Source: Chromobotia macracanthus (taxonomy: Eukaryota; Chordata; Actinopteri; Cypriniformes; Botiidae). From it: DNA of 64,000 nt. The notes beneath the pieces were generated by a model. The model was not told the origin of the DNA. It was given only the letters and a program-made list of their open reading frames with translations, and made no database searches. A program made the position numbers and the translations under genes. Each line of letters opens with the position of its first letter. Within the stretch, counting starts at the first letter, position 1. The stretch spans positions 3,470,001 to 3,534,000 of the forward strand of contig JAZGTH010000011.1 of the NCBI GenBank assembly GCA_036877525.1. Reading direction: 5' to 3'. Positions 44,701 through 56,663 of the stretch are shown in pieces.

Positions 44701-47700
44701 ACAAAAATGGGTCAAAAATTCACTGAGGGAGATCCACACGCTCTTACTTATGACACTGGGGTCAGCAGGGTCAGTTGTATTGGGCTGCTCTGTGCTTGCT
44801 GTTTGTGAAGCTCCAGCTGTAAAATTTTCTGTTGATTGTGCGAGCGGATCAATCGTTGTGCTCTCCTGACCCTGGCAACCTACACAGAAACACAAACAGA
44901 TACATCAAAGAATGGAAAAAAGACACGATTCAGCTTTTTACCTCCAGCTCACCTTGGGGAATTATGTATAAAAAGGAAGAATGTAAAATTTCTGCAGTTG
45001 CCATTAACAATAGTCAACACATTTAAAAGGAAAGTAGGCAATTTCGGAGGAGTTGGCAATAGCAACATAGCTTTAAAAGTATAAGACCCCGCCCTCTGTT
45101 CAGACTGATCTCCAAAGCCACGCCTCCTCCAATAGTACATGGAAGACGGAATGCAACGTTTGGATGAAAACTTTATGATCCTGCATCTTCAACAGATATA
45201 TTGAACTATTAATATATTTATACCACTTATAAAAACTTATATACATATATATATTATATATATATATTATATTTTTATTCCATTATATAATAAATTTTTC
45301 AATTTATTATAGGGAATTTCCTGACTCTGTAGCACACACCCCAAATTTTTAATGTTATATATCATATAAATCAAAAAAGTTATTCTTAAGTAGTTAGTGA
45401 AACACTTTTTAAATGTTACGGAATTAAAAAAATGTTTGAATAATGTTCTTATAAACCAAGCAATAATGTTAATACAACATCTAAGAATCTGGACATGTTG
45501 AACATTCCTAGAACATTCAGATAACATTTTTAACATTTTTGTTACTTAAGAGAAATGTTAGGGAAACTTCACAGCTGAAAATTGTTAGCTGGGAATCACT
45601 GGAGTCTTAAAGGGTTTGACCTGCGTGTCAAACTCCGGCAGCCAGAGTCTGTTGCACCCCCTCTGTGTTTACTAGCATGCGGGTGGTAGGTGCACCGTAA
45701 TGTTGAGTGGAGGTTAAAAAAGCCTGACCCCTCGTGACGGTTATTGAATGGCCCGTCTCCACCCGCCTCAAAAATGTGTCCTGTTTACACAGCCTCTCTG
45801 CTTTATTAATAGCTTAAGCAGTAGGATGATGCGCCAAACACAGACAATGCAAATAAACACCACGCGCAAAAAGCTTCGACCTTTGGCACTGGCGTGTATT
45901 ACGACACTGTGTTTATTTCTAAAGAGGTGGTATGCAGGAAGTTCACGAGGAAATAGAATTAACGCCCTTGAGCCTGCAGCAGGGCGTACATTATGAATGA
46001 ATGATTTCACTTGTTTGTTTTGGGTGGTGCATCCTTTGGCGTCTGCCTGCATATCCAACCCAAAGTCTCTGATTATGAATTCTGGCTAAAAGCATTTGCT
46101 CTGCTCAGGCCAGCAAGATTTCCCTTGCTGGTGTTCCATGCTGGTTTAGCAGATGGCCTGCGACAGGTGAGTTAAGTTCATCAAGAAGACATTTTGCAAC
46201 ATCAGCATCCTGAACACAAACTTTAATCAGATTGTTTTATTAATAAACTTAAAGCTACATTATGTAACTTTTCAAGGTTAACAATGAACAAAAATTATTG
46301 AGCATGTACATGACAGATCAGTTATCAACATAGTTTCCTTCCCCTGATTTTGCAAAATCAGGGGAAGGAACCCACAGGATTGTAGGATTGAAGGATTGAA
46401 GGAACCCGAAGGATTGTAGGATTGAAGGATTGAAGGAACCCGAAGGATTGTAACCTTTTTTTTAAACACAGAGGGTGACAGAGAGGCGAATGTTACAGAT
46501 TGCAGCTTTAATAGAGGCTTATCAATGTTTGCTGTTTGACATGGTTCTATGATAATACCACATTTTCTGGACGCTGTACTATTATATTCTTTAAAGTACT
46601 TTTAAAGTACTTTAAAGTCTTTTTTTTTCTGTACATCAGAGAAAACAGATATTACACCACATATATCAGAAAACATCAGTCCTTTTAGTTCAAACATTAA
46701 AGTCCATTTTATTTCCATAGCACTTTTTCATTGTGCATTGCTGCAAAAGCGCTTCCCGGAGAAAAGAAGGCATGACAATCTGTTATTCATCAAGTTCTTT
46801 TGTATTCCAGAAAACCTGATTCAAGTGACAGCTCACACTCTCTGTTTTGTCCAAAGAATTCCCAGCAAACAATTTTAGAATGTTAGAATGTTTCCCAAAC
46901 GTTCCCATTTTATTTTTAATTATTACACATTAACATGTGTATGAACACCATGATAGCTCTCACTCCCTGCTCACACAGACCCTGCCTCACCCCCCTTATA
47001 CAGATACACCCCGAGTATCCTGTAAGCAGAGCTATTATGCTTAACACTGCATGGCCGGCCATATATTTTAATGAGCTGAACTGGGCATGCTTCCTGCTGT
47101 GCTTAACAATGCTAGTAAAACTAAGCAGTGACTTACACAAGCCAAAAGCTAACATGTTTATTGATATAATAATGTTTAGGAGGAATGTGCCCCCTTCAGC
47201 TAACTTTACATAAACATAGCCCGTTACTTCCAATTTACATGTACAGCTTTAGTTTTTGTGTGTTTTCTACAAATGAGAAGCACTAAATGTGTTCGGCTTT
47301 AACAATAACTAACAAAACAACCCTTCGCTCCTAAAAACAGACACAATCACACACACCGGCTGCAGCACAGTTTGCATGCTGATAAATCTAAATAATATGC
47401 ACGATTTGAATTAGTGTGTTGCAAATCTTTTGATAAAAGATAGCCACGAATCTCTACACCTGCTGCTACAGGCAAAACAATCAACAAACATATTTCCATC
47501 CCATAATTTGTACTGCTGTGTGAATTTCCAGCCGTACAGACAGAATTCAGTAAGCACAAACAGAGTTCAACATAAGTAACAGAACTCTGTCCCACCCAAC
47601 CGCATGTTTCTCATCCACCGACTGGACGATAATGACACCAGTGGAACTGATCCATTGTTTTCCTGATAAAAGTGATGACCGGACCAAACGTGCTCTCCAG

Positions 47701-48209
47701 ATTTTGGAATCACATTCATTTGTTTCATGATGTTCTCTCATGTTTGGTCTGATATTAGACAATCAGACAAAGACTCAGAGCAGGCCCATGCTTTGACAGC
47801 TCTGATATAAACCTGAGCGTCTCAGCCTCCTTCTTCCACCACATTCTCAGGGAACATGAGAAGTGCCCGTAAACTGCTGAAGGTTATTTTAAAGGAAGTA
47901 GCTCATTAGGTTTTGGTTATAGGGTTCAGATTTCAAGAATCAAGCATTTTGTTTGGGTTTCTTAGCCTGAAACAGACACGCAACATGGATACAGTAAAAC
48001 TAAATCCAGGGGGTTAAAGCCAGCTAACAATTTCAGGTTGTAGGAATGTTTCTCTAATGTTTCCATTAAGTAACAAAAACGTTAAAATTGTTATGTTGAA
48101 ACATCCAGTTTTTTAGACTGTGTTAACAATAATGCTTGGTTATAAGAATGTTGTTTAAACATTGTTTAATTCTGTCCAGTTTTTAAAATGTTCCACTAAC
48201 AAAGTAAGA

Positions 48210-48263
<54 letters not shown>

Positions 48264-51200
48264 CATTAAAATTCTACTTTACTTTCTACATTTACTGCAA
48301 AAAAAACCCACTTTTTTTGAGAGAACTTAGAGAACATTAGCCAGTGGTCTGAGAACATTCCCTGTTAGCTGGGAAGAACCTTATTTTGATTAACATTTGC
48401 ATATGGTTTTAATTGTAAAACCTGTAGCTCAACTTTTAGAGCATTGCATTAGCAGCACAAAAGGTTGTCGGTTTGATTCCTAGAGAACACACATACTGAT
48501 CAAATGCATACTTTAAATACACTGTAAGTTGCTTTGGATGAGCGCGTCTGCCAAATGTCAGACTAAAATGATGTCACTGTTTTCCCGATGAAATTTATTT
48601 CTGAATTCTTAAGGCAAGTCTACGCTCACTCTGGAAACTTTCCGGACTGAATCCTGAACTGGATCCCCAAGAGGAATGTGGTGATAAGCAATCTGAACAC
48701 TGCCTTTTCATGCCTCATAAGGGAGTGTCCTTAACCTTCCCCTGCCTGCACTACAGCTTAAATCACAGATTTATTTAACTATGGGAGTGTGTTTGTCTTG
48801 CTAACAAAGACCTCTTTTTGTTGCCTCTCACTCAGAGGATTCTAAGCTGTGGTAATCTCAGCAGTGCAGATGACCATCTCAAGATCTCTTATCTCTGACC
48901 TCTGGGCTTGGCTGAAAGAGGAAACACACAGATAAATAAACAGCTACAGAAAGGCAAAGAGTGTGACAAGAGTGTGGTGATGGATGGAGACAACTCTAAA
49001 AGGTTGCTAATGACGCTAATAATCACCACTAATGTGGTGTCCACCAGGGTGGAGTACATATCTTTCCATCAGCAGATGTGAAGATCTCCAGGGAAGCTCT
49101 CTCCTCCCAATGACTTTGTGTTAAAACATCAGGTTGTGACGTCTTTAGCTGAATCACTGCCTGTCAACTCAGGCTGTAGAGAGCATCACTTGGTGTTGAA
49201 GATTGCAGCTCTGTTCCCTCCCTTGTCACTCTGGTGGTCACTCCATCCATCCCAACTCTGGGAGAACTACCCAATTTTAGGTTGTAAGAACGTTTCTGCA
49301 GTTTCCAGTAAGCAACAAAAGTGTTAAAAATGTAATTTGACATGTTCTAGAAATTTTCAAAACGTCCAGTTTTTTAGATGTTGTATTAACATTATTGTTT
49401 GGTTATAAGAACATTATCCAAACATTTTTCTAAAACGTTCCACTAACAACTTAATAACATTTTCGATATATATGATGTATAATGTTAAAAAGCGTTCTAC
49501 TTATGTTAACGCAAGAATGTATTTTGATAACTTTGAGAGAACTTCTAAGAGTTCTAAGACCGTTCCCTGTTATCTGGAATATTTCTTGAGAGCACAATGA
49601 GAGTTTACTTAGCAATGAACCCACGGCCCGGCTGTTTTCTGACTAAACAAAAGTGGGGGAATGGAATTAATCAAATTAATGTAATGACTGGAATGTTCTT
49701 CACGCAAGACAGGAGAAGGTATCTCAGCTAGCCATTAAAGACTGATGCATCAGTATGTTAACCATGGATTCATTAGTAATAACCTCATTCTTAGCCCCTT
49801 CAGACTCCATACAGGCTCTTAAATACACAGACCACCCACAAATAGATTCTGTACAATTCCATCAAATAAAGTTTCACAATCTTCTGTTTTTCCCCCATCC
49901 AGAATCCCATGTAGAAGGCCACAACAATTCAAACACCACCCTTTGAGTTTGTACATGGCTTCTATCATGAATGCTGTAAATGTTTTGTGTCCCCAATCAA
50001 CCCTCATTTTTTAAACAGCATCTCTACTAAACTAAACAGGAAAGACCCTTTCTTGTTACCCCCCTCTGACTGTCAGCTGCCCCCCTCCAGAGCAGCTCTG
50101 TCAGTACCAGCAACAAAGCTTGGCTGCAGACCTGCAGATGTTGCTGGACTCTTTCCAAGCTCTAGTTCTTTGACATCACTGTGCAGATTGATTTGGACAA
50201 TGTAACTGGATATTTAAACGTCTAAGCCCTGCTATGCTCACCTTACAATGCCTGTAGAAACGGCCGCAGCAGAAAGCAGGGGGCACGCTTGGGTGAAGTG
50301 ACTGTTTCTTTGTATTTCTTTGGTTCTTTTCACACAAAAGAAAACTGGGGTTGGGTTTTAGCTCTCTCTCCTTCTGGCAAACCGTAACAAATCACCAGAG
50401 TTCTCTAACAGTGTTGTTAAAGAGAAAAGACGGCCATGAAAAAGCCCTCATGCTCTTGATGGCAAGAAAACGATACGATCTTATGTTTTTAATTAAGGAA
50501 CATTAGGGAGAATTGCCCCAGTGCTGTGTTGCTAGTAGAACATTAATTACCCTGGCAATTGCCCCACTGATTCAAGAGGCTCAGCCAAGCCACATTAACT
50601 TTATTTACTCCTCAGGCAAAATGACAAAAATCACCAGAGAAGTGCAAACTTCTCCATAAATATATATGCTTAGGACAAGTATTACTACAACTATTCCCCA
50701 GCGAACAACTTAAAGTTGTAAGAACGTTTCCCTAACATTTCCATTATTAACAAAAACATTTCAAATGTCATTTTGAATGTTCTAGGATAATTCAAAACGT
50801 CCAGTCTGTGAATGTTTCCTATTCGCTGGAATGTTGCACAATTTTGCACAATCTTTAAACAGAGCACAGTTCGGATCTGGATTCACCTATATAAAAGATC
50901 ACAATGCTATTGGTTAAATTAAAATCTGATGAAAACGTTTTTTAAAAGGTTGCAGAGGAACGTTCTTGTAAATTGTATCTTCGTCATTATTTTCTACAGG
51001 GTTATTGGACGAACATGATGACGAAAGCTGCAGGCCGCTCCAGACTGGTGTCTTGAATTTTCCACTTGTTACAATTTCTGTTTAACCAGAAGCTAATTAC
51101 ACGCTACTATTTGGGCTTAGGTTCTGGTTGCTTGTATCACAAGAGCATCCGTGTCAAAATGAGTGTCAGTTGTAAACTTCATAACAGCTGTGAGAGATGT

Positions 51201-54200
51201 GATAACTGCAAAACACCATTAAAGTGCCATGAAGAACTACAGAATAAAAGATCAACAACAACAGCCACTCATATGAATCCAGATTCAGTCTGGTTTAACA
51301 CACTATGGAATAACATGCAGCTGTTTTGACCATGGATTTTTTCAGTTCATAGTAAAAACAACTTGCGTTGAGTGCTGTAAGCAAAAAAAACTAAACAAAA
51401 ATGCAACTCGGCAGACTTCCTGTTTGTTTCCATTGTTTTCAGTCAAATGCATAATCAAAGAATGAACCAATGCTTATTTGTCCACTCAGTTAGATGTCAG
51501 ATATCCCGCAGCAGATCTGTATGGGCTACATGAAATGAACAGAACCTCACTGAAGTGTCCTGAGACTGTTGGAATGCCAGGCAATCGCTGAGGGCCATGA
51601 GAAACTAGCAGTTACGATATTCAGTCCATGTTTTTGTTGGCCATGGACTGAACTCTCTGCCAAGCAGAATGTTCCAGAATCAAGGTAAACAGATATGAAG
51701 GACACAAGTTTATCATTTCTCTCCTTGCCCTATATTGACCTCTGCGATCCATCTTGTTCAAAGAACGATGTATTATATAAAAACCTTCGCTCAGAATAAT
51801 AGCTTATTATGGCAAACACTACACAATGCCCTTTTGTATTACAAATAAAAACATGCATTTGCTAGCCACTAAATGGCTTAGGACATGTAGTGGCTAACTG
51901 ACATGTAAGAAGCGTCCTGCGTAAATCCCCTGAGTTTGAAATTCCCATTTGTGTGGATGAATTGGCCCACTGTTGGTACAGTTGATCTAGAAGACCGCAG
52001 CACTGGACTGGATAATATGCCACAGTAGCACTTACAGGGCTGGGAAAAGACCTGCTCCAGAGACATCAGGGCTGCCAACTACCCAAAGACCTGTGAAGGT
52101 GTGTTCTCACTCACCACCCTGCGCTGAAGCCAAATTCAATAATATTCCAAAAGTGGCACCAACCGTCACATTGGCATCCATCCACTGAAATGCCACATTG
52201 CTACTAGGGTGCATAATGGCTAAACTCACATCATGGGAAAAAGGTGGTAACCGAAATTCGGCATTCTGGGTTGGCTAATGTTAATATGGAAAAACATTCA
52301 AAAAGCAACAGGCTATGACATCAAACCCTTCCTGCTTCTCTTTCCTTCACTGAGAGGAGAAAGTAACACATCTATAAGGGTCATACTGAGATCAGAAGGT
52401 CACTGTCACATGTGGACCATGGGTGGCCAGTTGGAATTGAATACTTCTAACTAATAACCCTAGCTCCATCTTTAGAAATCTAACTCAAATACATTGTAAC
52501 TATTAGCCATAAGCTTCATTTACTGTAAATGAGTTCAGCGGATTGACTGTCCAGCTGACCGTGGGTCAGAACATACAGAATGTGATCATTTACATATAAC
52601 CAACGTTTTACAGAAACAAATGTTCAGGCTATCCAACGTTCACTGGGTTATTTAGAACACAAACAGAACACAGTTCTGATCTGGATTCACCTATATAAAA
52701 GATCACAATGCTATTAGTTAAATTAAAGTCTGATGAAAACGACAGCCAATAAAACATATTGTCCTACAGGAACTCACCATTGAAATTTTCTTTAAATGAT
52801 CGGTGACTTTTTGTGAACTAAAGCCAATAATGCATTCATGCTAACTGAGATGTATTATGTTTATTGGCGTACAGATTTTTCACTATAATAAACATTTAGG
52901 TCTTTTTGAACAACTCAGACTAATTTGCTGAACAACTAGCTTGCAAATTTTGCATGGTACACAGAAAAACGTCAATATTCTGGCCATCTGTTAACAATGT
53001 CTCACAGACGTGCCAGCGGCACTAAAGTGAAAACCATTTAACAGACCGGTGGAAATGGTAACCCACAGTGCTTTGTGGTCTGTGGTCCCCATTAATGAAG
53101 GTCATTACAGCCTAAATCAGCATGTTTATAGTACTGCATTACTGTACACTGAACTTTTTGAGTAGGACATTTGAGGATAATTTAAGGAATGTGGTGATTT
53201 CTTATCACACAAGCTTTGGCAAACTATAAGGCTTTCATTTATTAACAAGAAGTGCGGGCCTTGGATTTCTCTTGTAGCTTGTTACTCATTGTTAGTGATT
53301 ATGTGCTATGTGAGTGCTTTGGTGCGCATGCAACATTTCATAGCTCAAACTAAATTTTCCTTGTCTTTTTAATCTCAATATGAACTTAACCATGTCTCAT
53401 AGATTCCTTAATGCCAGATTATCTAAGCTGTGTTTTCCACCCAAATTTTACAGTTCTACACTTAGACTAAATGGGAACAATTGCCTCATTTGTGTCTGCT
53501 TGTGTTTCTCCAACGAAACCAGAAAAAAACATTTGAAACTAAGTTAAAATGTTCATGAAGCATAACTGAGTTATCAAGAAGAACAAGCGCTGAGCAATAA
53601 ACGTTCTCTGCAGTGTTTTTAATCTGATGCAGTATTTCCATGAGTTTAATAGTACCAGGTCCCTTGTAAAAAATCTGCATCATCAAGCATCATCCATTGG
53701 ACAAAACTCTAACCCTCACATGAAGAGCTCAGTTCAAACCAGACTTCACACGATTAGACCCACTCGCCAGCTAACAAAGAACACCCTCAGAACGTTGGTT
53801 AATGTTCTCTCAAAGTTTCCTCAAAGTTATCCAAACAGCGTATCTGAAGTAATGTTAGTAGAATCTTCTAATGTTTTATTTCATATCACAAAGGTTATTC
53901 TTAAGCAGTTAGTGTAACGTTTTAAAAACATTACAGCATAAATGTTTGACTAACAGTCTTAAAACCAAACAGCAATATTAATACCTGTACAAAAACTGGA
54001 GTTTTCAAAACAAAGCAAACATTTTTTAAATAATGTTTTTATTACTCAATGGAAACGTTAGGGAAATGTTCTTACAACTCTCCCCAACCATCTGCCCAGC
54101 CTATGTAGGCGTCGCTTCCAGAAAACGTTTTCACTTCTGTTTGAAATAACGGAACGACTTGCGGAAACCTCTTTGGATGAAAAACACGGTTTACGTAAAA

Positions 54201-55147
54201 TCCCTGTGGCTGGCAATGTAAACATCCATCTATTTCCAGACAAACACAAACGAAACTCAGCGCTCCACATCTCAGCTTATAAGAAATGCATGTGCAAACC
54301 TGACTTTTAAAGGTTTATTTCACCCGACAAAGACTCACAAATCAACTATTTGAAGCAGGTGAACAGAAAACATTATAAAGGCAGACATAAAGATGCTTGA
54401 CCAACTCCATGAACAGTTTCTAAGGTTTACAAACCCTTGTAAAGGTTAAACATACATAAACACGGGTTTCCACACAAACCCCTGGCCAGCTCCACCCAGG
54501 CGGGCTGCAGGATACAACCCATAATTACCATTAACGGCAAGTCTCCACTCCAGGCTAGACCCTTTTGTTTTAATTTCCCGCGAGCGTTTAACTAGTCTCT
54601 TCAGAGTAAACACTACACACTGTCACATCCATCAGGATGTCACACTGATGTTTGCACTTCAACACCAAATTTTAGTCCTCAGAATTCCACGATACTTTCA
54701 TGACTTAATATATGTTGTACTGTACATTGGTTGGTGTTCCTGTAGCTCAATTGGTAGAGCATTGTCTTGCAGGGCAAAAGGTTGAGGGTTCGATTCCTAG
54801 GGGACACATGCACTGATCGAATGTATAGCTTGAATACACTGTAAGTTGCTTTGGATTAAAGTGTCTGCCAAATGCCAAAAATATACACGATCTATATATA
54901 CACTACTGCGATAAAAACATGTTCCCACAGACTTACAGAAAATAAAGACATGAATAAATAAAAATGATTCAATAATGATTAAACGCCGCAGGTTAGCAAC
55001 ACAGAAAGAATATTTAAATTAGCCTCCCGCTTACTGAAGGTTATTGTGAAGATTATTGTAGAACTTACGGTGTATCAGAAGAAGGCAGAACACCAAACTC
55101 AAAGCCATCCTTTTCCAAAGCTCATTCATTCTCATCCACACAGCCAT
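41773..55147 (-). CDS. cd34: CD34-like sialomucin (5 coding exons)
   Basis: Type I membrane sialomucin, probably the fish CD34 orthologue (blood progenitor and endothelial surface protein). Minus-strand exons: 55147-55069, 44879-44748, 44587-44400, 43753-43610 and 41964-41773. All have GT/AG borders and join without a frame break to 735 nt (244 aa). Exon 1 is the signal peptide (MAVWMRMNELWKRMALSLVF..). Exons 2-3 (about residues 27-133) are Ser/Thr/Pro-rich with N-glycosylation sites NFT, NTT and NIT. Exon 4 (134-181) holds the membrane span (about 146-168) followed by KCHRRPKAKG. Exon 5 is the tail, whose end NGHSTTKTADTEM closely resembles the NGHS..ADTEL end of human CD34, including a PDZ-type terminus. 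The cysteine-rich globular domain of mammalian CD34 is not seen. Podocalyxin or endoglycan are less likely because their tails differ. Confidence 0.75.
42190..43396. mobile_element. 1.2 kb DNA transposon with long inverted ends, in the last cd34 intron
   Basis: The + strand start (about 42196-42330: GGTAGGTAATTTCAGAGAGG, TAGCTTTAAAAGCATAAGC, CCACTCTCCCTTCAGCG) is mirrored on the - strand at 43396-43283 (GTAGAGTTGGCAATTTCGAA, CATAGCTTTAAATATATAAG, CCACCCTCTCTTCAGCG). The inverted ends are roughly 100 bp. A third single end lies at about 45026-45150. A 68-residue minus-strand frame inside (42840-43046) may be a transposase remnant. Confidence 0.6.
43754..44399 (-). other. cd34 intron between mucin and membrane exons
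   Basis: This is where mammalian CD34 places its cysteine-rich domain exons. Here I see no acceptor/donor pair enclosing an open, cysteine-containing exon. About 43935-44035 is a fragment of the 40322-type MITE. Confidence 0.5.
45350..45597. mobile_element. MITE of the GTTAGCTGGG family (copy 4)
   Basis: It ends TTGTTAGCTGGGA and has the internal blocks TAGTTAGTGAAACAC, AATAATGTTCTTATAA and ACATCTAAGAATCTGGACA. The left terminus is lost in AT-rich sequence. Confidence 0.7.
46335..46370. repeat. 36-bp perfect palindrome
   Basis: TTCCTTCCCCTGATTTTG is followed immediately by its exact complement, with no loop. It is next to a short tandem repeat (46378-46450). Confidence 0.8.
46378..46450. 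repeat. 34-bp tandem repeat, about two copies
   Basis: The unit is GGATTGTAGGATTGAAGGAT followed by TGAAGGAACCCGAA, itself built from GGATTG(T/A)A sub-units. Confidence 0.8.
46861..46920. mobile_element. MITE fragment of the GTTAGCTGGG family
   Basis: CCCAGCAAACAATTTTAGAA and TTTCCCAAACGTTCCCATT match only the family's left end. Confidence 0.55.
48020..48377. mobile_element. MITE of the GTTAGCTGGG family (copy 5), near full length
   Basis: It starts CCAGCTAACAATTTCAGGTT and ends TTCCCTGTTAGCTGGGA, so both inverted termini are present. A (TA)n run (48214-48262) has expanded at the family's internal ATATATGAT segment. Confidence 0.85.
48420..48570 (+). mobile_element. tRNA-derived SINE copy
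   Basis: Head CCTGTAGCTCAACTTTTAGA, B-box-like GGTTTGATTCC, tail TAAGTTGCTTTGGATGAGCG and GTCTGCCAAATG. Confidence 0.8.
49266..49580. mobile_element. MITE of the GTTAGCTGGG family (copy 6)
   Basis: Internal blocks GTAAGAACGTTTCTGCAG, AAAACGTCCAGTTTTTTAG and TTATAAGAACATTATCCAAA; ends CCGTTCCCTGTTATCTGGA. Confidence 0.8.
50697..50832. mobile_element. Internally deleted MITE of the GTTAGCTGGG family
   Basis: It starts CCCCAGCGAACAACTTAAAG, runs to AAACGTCCAGTCTGTGA and then jumps to the right end, ATGTTTCCTATTCGCTGGA. The middle of the element is missing. Confidence 0.7.
50833..53768. other. Non-coding part of cd34 intron 1
   Basis: No exon is supported. A short direct repeat (GTTC..GATCTGGATTCACCTATATA and AAAGATCACAATGCTATT) occurs at 50870 and again at 52674, which shows a local duplication or a shared unnamed repeat. 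Confidence 0.45.
53769..54085. mobile_element. MITE of the GTTAGCTGGG family (copy 7)
   Basis: It starts CAGCTAACAAAGAACACCC and carries TAATGTTAGTAGAATC, GCAGTTAGTGTAACG and AATGGAAACGTTAGGGAAATG. The final inverted terminus is degenerate. Confidence 0.75.
54728..54882 (+). mobile_element. tRNA-derived SINE copy, best preserved
   Basis: Head TTCCTGTAGCTCAATTGGTAG, B-box GGTTCGATTCCTAGGG, tail GTAAGTTGCTTTGGATTAAA and GTCTGCCAAATG. The head has A- and B-box matches but cannot fold as a full tRNA gene. Confidence 0.85.
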
Positions 55148-55299
55148 TCTGTCTGGTCTGAGCTCGCTGAGGTGTGTGTGTGAGTGTGTGAAGCAGCTCA
55201 GTGTGTGAGCTGAGCTGAGCTGAGAGAGTTCAGGGGTTTCCCGTGTCTGAAACAGAAATGAGTGGGTCACAGTTTAAAGCATGGCTTGTGCTCCAGGGG

Positions 55300-55306
55300 T
55301 TTTATA
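55300..55306 (-). promoter_or_regulatory. TATA box of the cd34-like gene
   Basis: On the minus strand CCATATAAAACC lies about 155 bp before the ATG at 55147, so the start site would be near 55272 with a 5'UTR of about 125 nt. A CT microsatellite lies just upstream (55329-55430). Short AGCTG repeats (about 55205-55222) are in the 5'UTR. Confidence 0.45.
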
Positions 55307-55324
55307 TGGCCCCTCTCCACTCCC

Positions 55325-55328
<4 letters not shown>

Positions 55329-55378
<50 letters not shown>

Positions 55379-55430
55379 TCTCTGTCTCTGTCTCTGCTCT
55401 CTCTCTCTCTGTCTCTCTCTGTCTCACCCG
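55329..55430. repeat. (CT)n/(GTCTCT)n microsatellite in the cd34 promoter
   Basis: A pure CT tract (55329-55372) is followed by CTGTCT and CTCTGT variants. It also reads as a strong polypyrimidine tract on the + strand, ahead of the acceptor-like CCTGTAG at 55450. Confidence 0.9.
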
Positions 55431-55728
55431 TCGCTCTTCTCCTCCTGTAGGCTGGCCACCTCCCTTACGTTGTGTGTGTTTGGGACGGTAAGAGCCGTTA
55501 TAATACAGATGTGCAGTCAGAACGTTTATTTGCTGTTAGATCTTTTCACTTGTGTTTGTTTATTACAGTTTTTAATTTGAGCAAATCGGCAAAATCTGCA
55601 AATGTAACCAGTCACCACATTTCTAAATAAATTCTGAGAGCAGCATTTAACTCCTAAAACTAAAAGAAATATTGTTCTAAACATGTTAGTTTTACCAAAG
55701 ATCACTGGCTTCAAAAAGACTAATACAC

Positions 55729-55972
55729 CAGCTAACAATTAGACAACCCTGCTAACAATTTTAGGTTGTAACAACGTTTTCCTAACATTTAATTAATTTA
55801 ATTAGTATTTCTAGGAACTAACTACTAGCAATTTAAGAATTATATTTTTGATATACATGATCAATAACATTAAAAAAGTCCTACTAATGTTACTGTAAGA
55901 ACATTTTGAGAACTTTGAGAGAACTTTAAGAGAATGTTAGACAACATTCTGAGAATGTTCCCTATTGGCTGG
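55729..55972. mobile_element. MITE of the GTTAGCTGGG family (copy 8)
   Basis: The left end occurs twice (CAGCTAACAATTAG and TGCTAACAATTTTAGG); the right end is TTCCCTATTGGCTGGGA. An internal segment is deleted. Confidence 0.7.
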
Positions 55973-56663
55973 GAAACATTATAGGATATACCATTTCTTA
56001 TATAATTAACAACTATAATTAAGATTTTAATAATGATATAATAAATTGCTTTAGGTTTTTTATTTGCAGGGTGGGGCAATAGGGTTTTATAAAAGTTGAA
56101 ACCACCTGCTTTAAATTCATCATGCATGATTTGCTTTCATCATTTGTTTTTTGAAATGTTCTTGAAAGAACCGCACTGTGCTGTATCTGTTAAACAGGCA
56201 AATCTCGGCACATTCTCCTCTCTGTGTTTATAGCTGATCCGCGTGTAAAGCACATGACATCACACTCTCACCTGCATTCGATTTGTGTGCATATGAATAA
56301 TGAATAATACAGTCACCAAATACACCAACACACACACACGAACCTACAATAATGAAAATAAACAACTCGTAATGAATTTTGCTGATCGTTTGACAGAATT
56401 TAGCTGCAATTTAACACATTTGGTTGTGTGTCAGGTGGCTTAACTGATTATGTTCATTTATCAAGTAAATAACAGATTAACAGTCCTCATATAAACACAT
56501 GCACACCCTCATACAGTCCCATTTTCTCTTGACTGTTATTTCTCCTCTATGTAATGGGCTAGAAGCATTCACATCTATCGGTGTTTTGGCCCTGTGTAGT
56601 GAACATCTGGAAACTTGTGTGTTCGTGGGGACTGCTCACAAAATTTCTTGTCAAACATTTCAG

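Larger units (their letters stand above)
44880..55068 (-). other. First intron of the cd34-like gene (10.2 kb)
   Basis: It is filled with repeats: MITEs of the GTTAGCTGGG family at 45350, 46861, 48020, 49266, 50697 and 53769, SINEs at 48420 and 54728, a 36-bp palindrome (46335-46370) and a 34-bp tandem repeat. No convincing additional exon was seen. Confidence 0.55.

Noticed and set aside
54728..54882. tRNA gene (A- and B-box present)
   Set aside because: There is no full cloverleaf, and the head is followed by a SINE tail shared with five other copies.
55243..55580. Ser/Leu-repeat frames over the cd34 promoter
   Set aside because: They are translations of the CT microsatellite.
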